DNA of 44,988 nt. It comes from an uncultured Gammaproteobacteria bacterium (lineage in GTDB: Bacteria; Pseudomonadota; Gammaproteobacteria; Arenicellales; JAANXG01). The stretch spans positions 1 to 44,988 of the forward strand of contig CALZGZ010000210.1 of NCBI GenBank assembly GCA_945787105.1, written 5' to 3'. Below the pieces are notes generated by a model, which saw only the letters and a list, made by a program, of their open reading frames with translations, had not been told where the DNA came from and did no database searches. The number at the start of each line of letters is the position of its first letter. Within the stretch, counting starts at the first letter, position 1. The translations under genes were made by a program, and so were the position numbers. Positions 7,489 to 15,814 of this stretch are shown here, one piece after another.

Positions 7489-9153
7489 ATGGCGACTGTA
7501 AACAGAAAGTGGACCGACGGGATGCTCCGCACCGAGGACTGGTGGGCGGTCTGGCTGGGACTGACCATGTTCTTTGCCGGATTGCTCACCATCTGGGGCG
7601 TGGATCTCGTCGGCTGGATGACCAAAACCAAGACCTGGGAATGGGCAAAATTTTGGGGTGACCCATCCTTTAACAAGCTGCTCGCGGGATCGCACGTTAA
7701 AGAGGGGCAGGCCTATGCGGGGCTCGGTGGCTTCGGCTCGTTGTTGGTGACCTACGTGGTGTTCACCACCTTGACCTGCGTCGGCGCCTACTTTCAAAAG
7801 CTCGACGTCAAGAAGTTCTTCTTCGGCTTCACGTGCATCTTTTTCATCACCTGGACGGCCTGGATCATCGGCCACGAAGCTCACTTCAAGGCGCTCAAAA
7901 CCGGGCAGTCCATCACTCAGTCCGAGATCTACGGCGACAATGTGTACTGCACCACAAAGGTCAATAAATGCTCGGCACAGATCAACAAGGCACTCAACGG
8001 ATTGGGGGTCAACGTGATGGCAGGACAGGTGCCCACTCAGGAGCAGGCGGCGCAAGCGGTCGCTAAATCCAAGAACGCGATACTGATGTCATGGGGCCTG
8101 CAACTCGGTGGCGGATTCTCGTATATGCTGGCGCTTGCGGTGGGCCTGGTCATTGGCAACTTCTTCAAGGGGTTTGCCAATTTCCTGAGGGAAGGCGCCA
8201 AACCCGAGTGGTTCATCAAAACCGCGATCGTCTATCTGGGCATCAAGCTGGGCCTGATGTCGATGAAGGCTACAGGCTTTGCCCTGGAGTTGGCGTTAGC
8301 GGGCGCGGCGGCATGCTTCGTGGCCTATCTGTTGTTCTGGCCGATCGTCTACGCCATGGGACGCAAGGTCTTCAAGCTGCGGCGCGATGCCTCGGCGGTG
8401 TTGTCGTCGGGCATCTCCATCTGCGGGGTGTCCGCGGCCATTGCCACCGCCGGCGCGATTCGCGCCAAACCGATCCTGCCGATCGCGGTGTCGATGCTGA
8501 TCGTAGTGTTCGCTATGGTCGAGCTGGTCGTGCTGCCAACGTTTTATGCGGCGGTCGCCCCGGAGGCACCGATCGTGAACGGCGCGGCGATGGGCATGAC
8601 GGTGAAGACCGACGGCGCCGACGCGGCGGCCGGTGCCATCCTCGACGAGATGATGGTGGCCAACCACTACCGGACCACCGGAGAGACCTGGGAGGCGGAC
8701 TGGATCTTGAGCGCCGCCATCCTGACCAAGATCTGGATCGACGTGTTCATCGGTGTGTGGGCGTTTGTTCTCGCGCTGATCTGGGTCTATAAGGTGGAGC
8801 GAAGACCGGATCAGCAACACGTCGGGGCATCGGAAATCTGGTTCCGGTTCCCAAAATTCGTGATCGGTTACTTTATCGCCTGGTTGTTCTATGTGGCGAT
8901 CGCGGTGTGGTTTCCGGATGCCATTAAGGCCGCCTCCTCCGGCGCCGGCGTGGTACAGAGCCCAATGCGCAAAATGATGTTCATGCTGACCTTCGTCGCC
9001 ATTGGCGTCATCACCGATTTCGCTAAGTTGAAGGGCATGGGCCGGTTGACCGCGTTATACGCCATTGCCCTGTTTGTGGTCATCGCGCCGATTGCCTATC
9101 TGGTGGCGTGGATCTTCCATAATGGCATGGTGCCGCCGCTGGCAGCGGGTTAA
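7489..9153 (+). CDS. YeiH-like putative anion/sulfate exporter with extended N-terminus
   Basis: This 554-aa protein has about a dozen hydrophobic helices. From about residue 200 it matches the YeiH (UPF0324, 'putative sulfate exporter') pattern, with PEWFIKTAIVYLGIKLGL and the hallmark LSSGISICGVSAAIATAGAI. The first 200 residues form an extra module: helices at about 18-42, 82-102 and 108-130, then a polar loop with two cysteines (154 and 161, YCTTKVNKC). YeiH proteins usually have about 350 residues. The ATG has an AAGGAG ribosome binding site, and a strong terminator follows the stop. Two small genes precede it. Export of a sulfur oxyanion fits the neighbouring sulfur genes, but the YeiH substrate itself is only putative. 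Confidence 0.8.
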   Translation: MATVNRKWTDGMLRTEDWWAVWLGLTMFFAGLLTIWGVDLVGWMTKTKTWEWAKFWGDPSFNKLLAGSHVKEGQAYAGLGGFGSLLVTYVVFTTLTCVGAYFQKLDVKKFFFGFTCIFFITWTAWIIGHEAHFKALKTGQSITQSEIYGDNVYCTTKVNKCSAQINKALNGLGVNVMAGQVPTQEQAAQAVAKSKNAILMSWGLQLGGGFSYMLALAVGLVIGNFFKGFANFLREGAKPEWFIKTAIVYLGIKLGLMSMKATGFALELALAGAAACFVAYLLFWPIVYAMGRKVFKLRRDASAVLSSGISICGVSAAIATAGAIRAKPILPIAVSMLIVVFAMVELVVLPTFYAAVAPEAPIVNGAAMGMTVKTDGADAAAGAILDEMMVANHYRTTGETWEADWILSAAILTKIWIDVFIGVWAFVLALIWVYKVERRPDQQHVGASEIWFRFPKFVIGYFIAWLFYVAIAVWFPDAIKAASSGAGVVQSPMRKMMFMLTFVAIGVITDFAKLKGMGRLTALYAIALFVVIAPIAYLVAWIFHNGMVPPLAAG

Positions 9154-9189
9154 TAACGCAACAACGCGTATTTTGCCATACCAGGACTG

Positions 9190-9222
9190 GAGAGACCGTG
9201 GTCACGCGGTCTCTCTTTTTTT
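9190..9222 (+). terminator. Rho-independent terminator after the YeiH-like gene
   Basis: A perfect 9-bp stem GAGAGACCG / CGGTCTCTC (9190-9198 and 9207-9215) with an 8-base loop is followed by a run of T to 9222. It lies 37 bases after the stop codon and closes the plus-strand unit. Confidence 0.92.
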
Positions 9223-9261
9223 GGTTCTCGTTCAAGGCTTGTGTGATAAGTTACCGGCTCT

Positions 9262-9510
9262 AGCCCGTATGTTGCACCAAGGCGGCTAAAAGGAGAGCTA
9301 AATATATGTTTGGAATTAGGAGTTCGATCGATGCATGGTATGACGCTTTGCGTCCAAGTAGGTGCCTATCCCGGCGCTGGCTCGGTCTCGAACGCCTGGA
9401 CTTGCGCTTCACTCAACCCATAGCTACGGCTATGCATTTCGCTCCAACGCGGCGTCCAACCGCCCGATCCCTTCGCCATCATCCGGGATCCTTGGTGCAA
9501 TATACGGGCT
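9262..9510. mobile_element. MITE-like element, copy 1 (249 bp, 21-bp terminal inverted repeats)
   Basis: The left end at 9262-9282 (AGCCCGTATGTTGCACC...) is repeated inverted at 9490-9510 with 20 of 21 bases matching. The interior shares blocks with copies 3 and 4: CTATCCCGGCGCTGGCTC (9366-9383), a GTCTCGAACGCCTGGACTTGC-type block just after it, and CGCCATCATCCGGGATCC next to the right terminal repeat. No transposase frame is present. The left end is preceded by T giving TA at 9261-9262, as for TA-targeting elements. A 72-codon frame inside (9306-9524) has a good ribosome-binding-like AAAGGAGAG but runs through the element and out of it, and is probably not a gene. Confidence 0.75.
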
Positions 9511-9533
9511 TGCAGATCGGGTAATACCGCCCC

Positions 9534-10082
9534 ATGGTTGATGTGGAACATTCGGTGGAGATCAACACGGATCCGGAAACGGTGTTCGCGCTGGTAACGG
9601 ATATAGCTCGCAAAGCCCGGCTCGACCCCAACGCGACGGTACTGGACGTGGTGCAGGAGACCGAAGGGCCGGTGGCCGTTGGCACGACGTTTCACTACCG
9701 GCTGGTCATCGAAGGAAGAATCGCCGATTACCGCAGCCGTTGTACTGCCTTCCAACCAGGAACGATGATCGAGACCTTGTCGGATTCGGATCCGCCGTTC
9801 ACGGTGCGGGTGACGGTGGCGCCGTCGTCTAACGGTGCACGTTTGACACAACAGGAATCTTTCACGGTGCCGCGAATTCACATCCCACTGCCCACAGCGG
9901 ACGGATGGCGCGGCAGGTTGTTACGCCTGCTGTTCGGCAACCGGGATGTGATACAACAAGATCCCAGTGCGTCGCGTGATGAGGAAGTGCGCATGGAGGC
10001 CAAACTGAATCAGCGGTTGGAAAAATGGCTCGAAGCCATCAAGCGAGAACTGGAATCTCAACAAAGTAAACTCAAAGCCTGA
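9534..10082 (+). CDS. SRPBCC-fold protein (polyketide cyclase/START-like)
   Basis: A 182-aa soluble protein whose N-terminus VEHSVEINTDPETVFALVTDI is the classic start of the SRPBCC/Bet v1-like fold, followed by strands with FHYRLVIEGRIADYRSRCTAFQPG. This fold forms a hydrophobic pocket for lipids or other small ligands. The C-terminal 40 residues are a charged helix. The ATG at 9534 has no clear ribosome binding site and lies only 23 bases after a MITE-like element, so its original promoter or leader may have been changed by the insertion. No functional context links it to its neighbours. The ligand is unknown. Confidence 0.75.
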   Translation: MVDVEHSVEINTDPETVFALVTDIARKARLDPNATVLDVVQETEGPVAVGTTFHYRLVIEGRIADYRSRCTAFQPGTMIETLSDSDPPFTVRVTVAPSSNGARLTQQESFTVPRIHIPLPTADGWRGRLLRLLFGNRDVIQQDPSASRDEEVRMEAKLNQRLEKWLEAIKRELESQQSKLKA

Positions 10083-10173
10083 TATTGGTTCGCTGGTTTT
10101 TGTCCGTGGTCGTTAGAATTGACCGACAGCGGATCGGCAACCAAAAAATTGGGCTTTCTTTTCAGTCATACAA

Positions 10174-10425
10174 ATGAACATAGACGACAAAACATTATCA
10201 ACGGTGCTGCGCGTTGTCGGCGGAACATTGGCTGTGGCATGTTTCGTTTTAGTATTTCTTCGTCTTTACAGTTTGTTTTTGCTCGACCTAGATACATCGG
10301 CTGCCGAGAACTTTGTCTACGTACTGCGCATCCTGTTCCCGCTGTCATTAGGCCTCATTGCTGGATACGTCGCATTCACCGGCAATATACCTTTCACATC
10401 ACGTCGTGACCGCCACGATGATTAG
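10174..10425 (+). CDS. Small two-helix membrane protein (83 aa)
   Basis: An 83-aa frame with two hydrophobic segments (about residues 12-36 and 47-69), a short acidic stretch between them (LDLDTSAAENF) and a charged C-terminus (SRRDRHDD). It has no recognisable family motif and no strong ribosome binding site, so it is likely but not certain to be expressed. It lies between the SRPBCC gene and another small two-helix membrane protein on the same strand. No function is assigned. Confidence 0.45.
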   Translation: MNIDDKTLSTVLRVVGGTLAVACFVLVFLRLYSLFLLDLDTSAAENFVYVLRILFPLSLGLIAGYVAFTGNIPFTSRRDRHDD

Positions 10426-10512
10426 ACAGATCTACCCATGAACAATCAACGCTGGCCACTATAACTCCTTAGTGTTCATGGAAAACCGCCCCAGGCAAAA
10501 TCCCGAAGACGA

Positions 10513-10743
10513 ATGGGACCCTTAAGAATATCCGTGTTATCGTTTTTAGGCATAGCATTCATGGTGCTCGGCGCATTCTTGATTTTTTTCCGCGCAGCGG
10601 CCGCGCACAAGATGACGGCACTCTACAAGAGGTGGGGGGTCGAGGTCCCTCGGGACAGATACGTAAAGCAATTTGTGTTCATAGGCGTCGTTCTCATTGC
10701 CGTCGGTTTTCTGGTCACCACCGGGCTGATTGAAAAACTGTAA
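10513..10743 (+). CDS. Small two-helix membrane protein (76 aa)
   Basis: A 76-aa frame with helices at about residues 8-28 and 52-72 separated by a basic loop (HKMTALYKRWGVEVPRDRYVK), giving a hairpin topology. The ribosome binding site is weak (GAAGACGA before the ATG). The composition and the clear two-helix pattern support a real small membrane protein. It is the third plus-strand gene after copy 1 of the MITE-like element and is followed by another element fragment. No family is recognised. Confidence 0.5.
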   Translation: MGPLRISVLSFLGIAFMVLGAFLIFFRAAAAHKMTALYKRWGVEVPRDRYVKQFVFIGVVLIAVGFLVTTGLIEKL

Positions 10744-10818
10744 TCGAGAACTCTAATTTCAATCAGCGACGCGCAGGGTGTTGCCGTACACCACGGATCT
10801 CCAATCCGCAAGCTGAGC

Positions 10819-10874
10819 GTCGCAGGGCAAGTCCCGTCGCCATCATCCGGGATCGTTGGTGCAATATTCGGGCT
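10819..10874 (-). repeat. MITE-like element, fragment (copy 2)
   Basis: Read on the minus strand this is one end of the element family: the terminal sequence (AGCCCGAATATTGCACC..., 10854-10874) followed by the GATCCCGGATGATGGCGA block and GGGACTTGCCCTGCG. The same order occurs in the copies at 32444 and 35096. It is flanked by TA at 10874-10875. A degenerate second end may lie near 10776-10796. The terminal bases form the stop codon of the adjacent rarD gene. Confidence 0.7.
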
Positions 10875-11769
10875 AAGTAACCTCTGGGGCAACGACACGG
10901 CGCGCATGCAGTCTGCCCTCAGTCGTATGTAATACCAGTCCTGCCCAGATCACAACAAAGGTGATTGATTGCGCGAGTTCCAGCGGTTCGTCATAAACAA
11001 GAACGCCGAGCAAGAACTGTATAGTCGGAGTGAGATAGAAGATAAATCCGAGCGTGGCCAGCGGCAATCGTTTGGCAGCCGCAACGTAAAATAAAAGTGG
11101 TGTACCTGTCACCACACCACCGAGCACCAACAGGCTATCTGTGGTCCAATCCGTATGCAGGAATGCCCCCGAACCTGTGCCGCTCAGCCACCACATCCAG
11201 GCGAGGGCGACAGGCGTGAGCAACATAGTCTCGACAAACAATCCGGTTGCGGAATCGCATGACACCAGCTTGCGCAGCGCGCCATACCCGGCAAAGCTCA
11301 ATCCCACACCTAGACTCACCCAACTTGGAGCATGGCTGAAGACAAGTTGGTTGACGACACCCGCTGCCGCCATTGCCAGCGCGATCCATTGCCACATTCG
11401 CAGGCGCTCGTGAAACAGCAACATGCCCAGAAGCACGCTCAACAGCGGCGTCAAAAAGTAGCCGAGGCTCGCCTGCACTACCTGATCGTGATTCACCGCC
11501 CAGATGTAGATCCCCCAGTTCACCGCAATCAGGACTGTCGTCACCGTCAATGTCAACATTTGCTGTCGATCTTTGATCACTGTGCCCACGCGATGCCAGC
11601 GACCTACCACGGTCAGCACGAGCGCTACGAAAGGTACGGTCCATACGATTCGGTGCGCGAGCACTTCCAGTGCTTCGACATGCGATAACCACTTCCAGTA
11701 CACCGGGAACAATCCCCAGATCACGTACGCGGCAACTGCGTACGAATAGCCTGTAAGCGCATTATGCAT
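10873..11769 (-). CDS. rarD: RarD, EamA/DMT-family transporter
   Basis: A 298-aa protein with ten hydrophobic helices typical of EamA-fold drug/metabolite transporters. It matches RarD by its N-terminus (GYSYAVAAYVIWGLFPVYWKWL) and the block VNWGIYIWAVNHDQVVQASLGYFLTPLL. RarD-type proteins are inner-membrane permeases of poorly defined substrate. I start at ATG 11767-11769; a TTG 25 codons upstream gives an unlikely extension. The stop TAG (10873-10875) is formed by the end of the adjacent repeat element, so the natural C-terminus may have been trimmed or extended by a few residues. No operon partner is apparent. Confidence 0.9.
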   Translation of the reverse strand: MHNALTGYSYAVAAYVIWGLFPVYWKWLSHVEALEVLAHRIVWTVPFVALVLTVVGRWHRVGTVIKDRQQMLTLTVTTVLIAVNWGIYIWAVNHDQVVQASLGYFLTPLLSVLLGMLLFHERLRMWQWIALAMAAAGVVNQLVFSHAPSWVSLGVGLSFAGYGALRKLVSCDSATGLFVETMLLTPVALAWMWWLSGTGSGAFLHTDWTTDSLLVLGGVVTGTPLLFYVAAAKRLPLATLGFIFYLTPTIQFLLGVLVYDEPLELAQSITFVVIWAGLVLHTTEGRLHARRVVAPEVT

Positions 11770-12040
11770 CGATCGTTTGGTGATAATTGGATATGAGATG
11801 TTTACGAATCGCGCGCTGGGTTGGCCAGGAATATTGGCCCACAATTAATGTATCACTGCGACAACGCTACGCATAACGGTTGGATCGACCAGGGCATCAG
11901 GTCGGCGAATTGCGGCGTTCAATCACTCGGTCCTCTCGCGGTATTACGGGATACTAGGCGTCATGACCGGGCCAGTGGGGTAGAGAGCTATCGCTATCTA
12001 TAAATGTACTCCCACTCAAGTTTCATTATCGACAATAGAT

Positions 12041-12907
12041 TCAACCCGGGATGTAGATACCGGCGCTGCGTATCGCGCGTACGATCTCCTTGGTGGCGCG
12101 TTCCATGGTCTCAATGGCGGTCTTGTAGTCACCACTGGCCGCCTGCTGTTCCGCGGTTGCGCGTGTCTTCGCCGACTGATCCATAAACTTCTCGACGATC
12201 GACTTAAGGCTCGCGTTATCCCTTATCTTTTCTTGGAGCAGCACGTCCACCAGCATTCTGTGCGTGTCGTTGCGGTCGACTTCGTAGTGATACTCCTCCG
12301 CCTTGGTCTCGAAATGCAGCGTGCGCACCAAGGTTTCGCCGCCGCGTACTTGTTCAATCGCCACCTTGGCCGCGACATACGCCTCATCCAGTACTTTTCG
12401 CGCCTCAACCAGTTTTTTCGCGTCGTGCAAGCTCTGCGCTTGGGCTAGCTTGGCGTTGACGATTCCACGCAAGTCGCTACTTTCAGACGCAATGCCTTTT
12501 TCTTCGCTGATGCGCGCGTGGGTGTCAGTAAGCGCGGTGACGGACTCTAATCGAGTCAGGTAATCACGCTCGCGCTTTTTGTCCAACACCCCCTCTTTCC
12601 CCGCCATGCGCGCGGCCGCGAACATAGTCCTGCTCGCCTTAGTGAGTAACTCATTGCCGCTGGTGAGATCACCGGCGCTAATGGCATCCACCGCTTGACG
12701 GTAAAGCGCGCGCGCCTCATCACGCTTGGCCTTTGCCTGAGGGTTCGCGCTCGTCTCGATCTGTTTTGCTGCTTTTGACGTTTCGATAAGCTTACCAACG
12801 GACTGCACGCGGGCATTGTTCGCAACACCCTGTGGGTTCGCCTGCGCGACGACCTGATTGACACCACCCAATGTCAGCATCAATGTGATCAGGAAAGTTC
12901 TATGCAT
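12041..12907 (-). CDS. Secreted helical protein of unknown function
   Basis: A 288-aa protein with a signal peptide (MHRTFLITLMLTLGGVNQVVAQA, likely cut after residue 23) and then an almost entirely helical, charged chain rich in Ala, Glu, Lys and Arg. The pattern (ARALYRQAVDAISAGDLTSGNELL..., ARKVLDEAYVAAKVAIEQV, GDYKTAIETMERATKEIVRAI) suggests TPR-like or coiled-coil helical hairpins in the periplasm. The ATG has an AAGAGG ribosome binding site. It begins 120 bases downstream of hoxX on the same strand, so read-through from the maturation operon is possible, but no link to hydrogenase is visible. I do not recognise a named family. Confidence 0.75.
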   Translation of the reverse strand: MHRTFLITLMLTLGGVNQVVAQANPQGVANNARVQSVGKLIETSKAAKQIETSANPQAKAKRDEARALYRQAVDAISAGDLTSGNELLTKASRTMFAAARMAGKEGVLDKKRERDYLTRLESVTALTDTHARISEEKGIASESSDLRGIVNAKLAQAQSLHDAKKLVEARKVLDEAYVAAKVAIEQVRGGETLVRTLHFETKAEEYHYEVDRNDTHRMLVDVLLQEKIRDNASLKSIVEKFMDQSAKTRATAEQQAASGDYKTAIETMERATKEIVRAIRSAGIYIPG

Positions 12908-13027
12908 GCTCGTTACCTCTTGAAAATATCCGGCATTAACCTAACAGTGTAGCGCCGCTTGGGTGGGTTTGCGCATAAAATTGGTTTGCGTTTGAATTGA
13001 CATTTCATTTCAATTACATGATTCGGG

Positions 13028-14731
13028 TTACTTGCGGCGGTGGACAGCCAGATGCAATGGCGTGCGGGAATGCGGAACCTGAAATACGAAATTATAGCGC
13101 GCCACATGATAGCTTGGATCGAAGCCGTAGAAATTGAGCTTCATCTGCTCCAACTCCGCTGCACGGTAGATTGCGAGCGGCTTTTCTAACTCGTCCCGTT
13201 TTCGCTGGCCGTGTTTTTCGCGAATGATATCTTCGTAACCCGGACTGTTTGCGATCCCTTCGGCCAATGCTTCCACCGCGGATATAAACGATATGGTATC
13301 GGTTTCCACGACTCGGTCGATGAGGCCAATCTGCGCAGCCCGCCGCGCACTGATCGGTAGGCGATTCTCGGTTAGGATTTCGGCACGGTTGATACCCACT
13401 CGTTTCGGTAACAAATAGGTCCAATATTCGGATCCGTAGAGATTTCCCATATTCCTGTAATGCGGATTGAGGATCACACCCTCGCGGGCGATGACTTGGT
13501 CGGCAGCCAGAGCGAGGAAGACCCCACCCGCCCCGGCGTTGCCACGCAATGCAGCGACGGTCACCCGATCCTCAGTAGTTAGGATCGCGCGCGCGATGTC
13601 GTCGATAGCATTGATGTTGCGCCACGACTCGTCCGCGGGGCTGTGTGCGGCCTCGATGACGTTGAGGTGCATGCCGTTGGACCAGAAATCCGCACCACCT
13701 AGCAGTACGATGACACGCACCGGCCTTGCCAGCGCGTACTCGAATGCCCGCAGCAAACGTTCACATTGATCGACCGACATGGCGCCGTTGTAAAAACGAA
13801 ATTCCAGATATCCGACCTGGTTGTGTTCCCGGTAAACAATCTCGCGGAAGGTTTCTCGATGGTCGTCGACCGCGAACTCTTCCGGCGCCTCGGGTAGATC
13901 GGTGATCCGGTCTTCGAGCGCGAGGGTCGCCGGGAGCTTCAAACTGCGCACACCCACCGGGCCTTTCTTCTTGACCTGGCCGATCCACACTGCCCCATCC
14001 ACGGTGGCGCGGCACAACGCTCCGTGGCGGCGGGCGATGATCGCTCCCGGTGATCCGGAAAGACAGTCTTCCGGCCAGGCGTCGTAGAGATGCACACCCT
14101 CGCCGAACAGTTCGTCCAACACACCGGGATGTCCGTCGGCGGAGCGGATCTTGCGCAGCGTAACCCCGGTGGTATCCATCAACCAATCGATGCGCCGATC
14201 ATCGGGTTTCATAAATGGCCGCCATCGGCCACGGACCTCGGGGTCGCTGTAATCGAGTGGTCGCGGCCGAGACGAACCGGTAGCTATCCGTTCCAGGGCT
14301 TGGCGCACAGTGACTACCGCGGCCTCGGTGACCTCATGGCGGTATAGGCTACCCTTGGCGGTATCGCGCATGGCGAACTCGTGCCACGCCCAGATTTCCC
14401 CGGCGTCCATGTCGGCATTGGCCTGCAGGCAGGTCACCCCCCAACGCCGCTCATTGTTGAGTATCGCCCAGTCCAAGGCCGATGGTCCCCGATCACCGAT
14501 GATCCCGGGGTGAATCACCAGGCACCGGGTGTTTTGCCAAACGTCTTGCGGTATCGCCCGCTTGAGAAATGGGGCGATGATGACATCGGGTTGGAATGCC
14601 GCCACCGCCTCGCGGGTCACCGCATCATTGATATCGAACTCAACTGAGACCGTGTGGTTCGCTTCGCTGAGTTCCACCCACAGTCTTTGGCTCAGACTGT
14701 TGAAGGCATGTGTAAGCAAAAGAAGGCGCAC
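13028..14731 (-). CDS. hoxX: HoxX, hydrogenase maturation protein (CO ligand synthesis under air)
   Basis: A 567-aa two-domain protein. The N-terminal part is formyltransferase-like, with His74 in IHPGIIGDRGPSALDW and Asp110 in DMDAGEIW matching the formyl-THF-binding site of methionyl-tRNA formyltransferases. From about residue 300 it is an enoyl-CoA hydratase-like domain (VIVLLGGADFWSNGMHLNVIEAA, LRGNAGAGGVFLALAAD, NLYGSEYWTYLLPKRVG). HoxX makes the active-site CO of [NiFe] hydrogenase from formyl-tetrahydrofolate and is typical of organisms that mature hydrogenase in the presence of oxygen. The start is GTG 14731, 21 bases after hypE on the same strand, so it ends the hyp operon. Confidence 0.93.
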   Translation of the reverse strand: MRLLLLTHAFNSLSQRLWVELSEANHTVSVEFDINDAVTREAVAAFQPDVIIAPFLKRAIPQDVWQNTRCLVIHPGIIGDRGPSALDWAILNNERRWGVTCLQANADMDAGEIWAWHEFAMRDTAKGSLYRHEVTEAAVVTVRQALERIATGSSRPRPLDYSDPEVRGRWRPFMKPDDRRIDWLMDTTGVTLRKIRSADGHPGVLDELFGEGVHLYDAWPEDCLSGSPGAIIARRHGALCRATVDGAVWIGQVKKKGPVGVRSLKLPATLALEDRITDLPEAPEEFAVDDHRETFREIVYREHNQVGYLEFRFYNGAMSVDQCERLLRAFEYALARPVRVIVLLGGADFWSNGMHLNVIEAAHSPADESWRNINAIDDIARAILTTEDRVTVAALRGNAGAGGVFLALAADQVIAREGVILNPHYRNMGNLYGSEYWTYLLPKRVGINRAEILTENRLPISARRAAQIGLIDRVVETDTISFISAVEALAEGIANSPGYEDIIREKHGQRKRDELEKPLAIYRAAELEQMKLNFYGFDPSYHVARYNFVFQVPHSRTPLHLAVHRRK

Positions 14732-14752
14732 GGTTGGGTCAAGCGGTACCGA

Positions 14753-15814
14753 CTAACAAATACGTGGCAGTTGCTCGCTACTCAACCAGTCGACTACGCG
14801 GCTACCTCCGAAAGCGGTTCGCATGCGCACAAAATGGTGCGGGTCCGCCGCCACCTCGCCGATCAGCGCAGACTTCCTTCCCAGGGGATGATCCTTCATT
14901 GCATCGACCAGGCTTTGTGCGTGTTGCGGCGGACAGACGGCGATGAGCTTACCCTCATTGGCGACGTACAGGGGATCGAGGCCGAGTAACTCACACACCG
15001 CTGACACCTCCGGCAGGACCGGAATCGCGGCCTCCTGAATCACCATGCCGACGTTGGATTGCCGGGCTATCTCATTGAGGGTGGTGGCCAGACCGCCGCG
15101 CGTCGGGTCGCGAAGACAACGTATCTGCGGTGCCGCGGCCACCATGACCCGGACCAGATCATGCAATGCGGCGGAATCGGACACCACTGAGACCTCAAAG
15201 TCCAACTCGGTCCGTTCGGACATCACCGCTACACCGTGATCACCGATGGTTCCGTTTATCAATATACAGTCACCGGGTTGTGCCAAGTCACCAGACAGAT
15301 GCAATCCCGCCGGAATAACGCCGATGCCGGTGGTGTTGATGAACACCCCGTCCGCCTTGCCACGCTCAACCACCTTGGTATCGCCGGTGACAACCGCCAC
15401 CTCGGCGGCGCGGGCGGCGCCGGCCATGGATTCGACGATCTGTTTGAGGTCACGCAGCGGAAAACCGGCTTCGATAATGAACCCCGCCGAAAGGTGCAAC
15501 GGACGCGCACCTGACATTGCGATGTCGTTGATCGTTCCATGAACTGCAAGCGAGCCAATGTCGCCGCCGGGAAAGAACAGAGGCGAAATCACGTAGCTGT
15601 CGGTGGTCATCGCCACACGCCCCGCAGGCAGTTCGAGACACGCCTGGTCGTTGCCCTGTTCCAGCCACGGATTGGCCAAGTATTTAGCGAACAATTCGTT
15701 GATGAGCTGTGCCATCGCGCGGCCCCCGCTGCCATGGGAGAGCTCAATTACGCCGCGCTTAAAATTAAGCGGCCTGCCGAATTCCCGCCTAGTGCGCGCT
15801 TGCGGCGCGCTCAT
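14753..15814 (-). CDS. hypE: HypE, carbamoyl-dehydratase making the cyanide ligand
   Basis: A 353-aa AIR-synthase/PurM-fold protein ending in the diagnostic PRIC, whose terminal cysteine (Cys353) receives the carbamoyl group from HypF and is dehydrated to thiocyanate for the Fe(CN)2CO centre. The ATP-binding features are visible: LSHGSGGRAM, TTDSYVISPLFFPGGDIG, HGTINDIAMSGARP, VTGDTKVV and LRDPTRGGLATTLNEIA. The start is the ATG at 15812-15814, which overlaps the hypD stop as ATGA. A much longer in-frame upstream extension lies inside hypD and is not used. Confidence 0.96.
   Translation of the reverse strand: MSAPQARTRREFGRPLNFKRGVIELSHGSGGRAMAQLINELFAKYLANPWLEQGNDQACLELPAGRVAMTTDSYVISPLFFPGGDIGSLAVHGTINDIAMSGARPLHLSAGFIIEAGFPLRDLKQIVESMAGAARAAEVAVVTGDTKVVERGKADGVFINTTGIGVIPAGLHLSGDLAQPGDCILINGTIGDHGVAVMSERTELDFEVSVVSDSAALHDLVRVMVAAAPQIRCLRDPTRGGLATTLNEIARQSNVGMVIQEAAIPVLPEVSAVCELLGLDPLYVANEGKLIAVCPPQHAQSLVDAMKDHPLGRKSALIGEVAADPHHFVRMRTAFGGSRVVDWLSSEQLPRIC

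Noticed and set aside
9306-9524. 72-codon frame with a good ribosome-binding-like site
   Set aside because: It begins inside the 9262-9510 element, runs through its shared blocks and ends just beyond; similar frames occur by chance in other copies. It has no family features.
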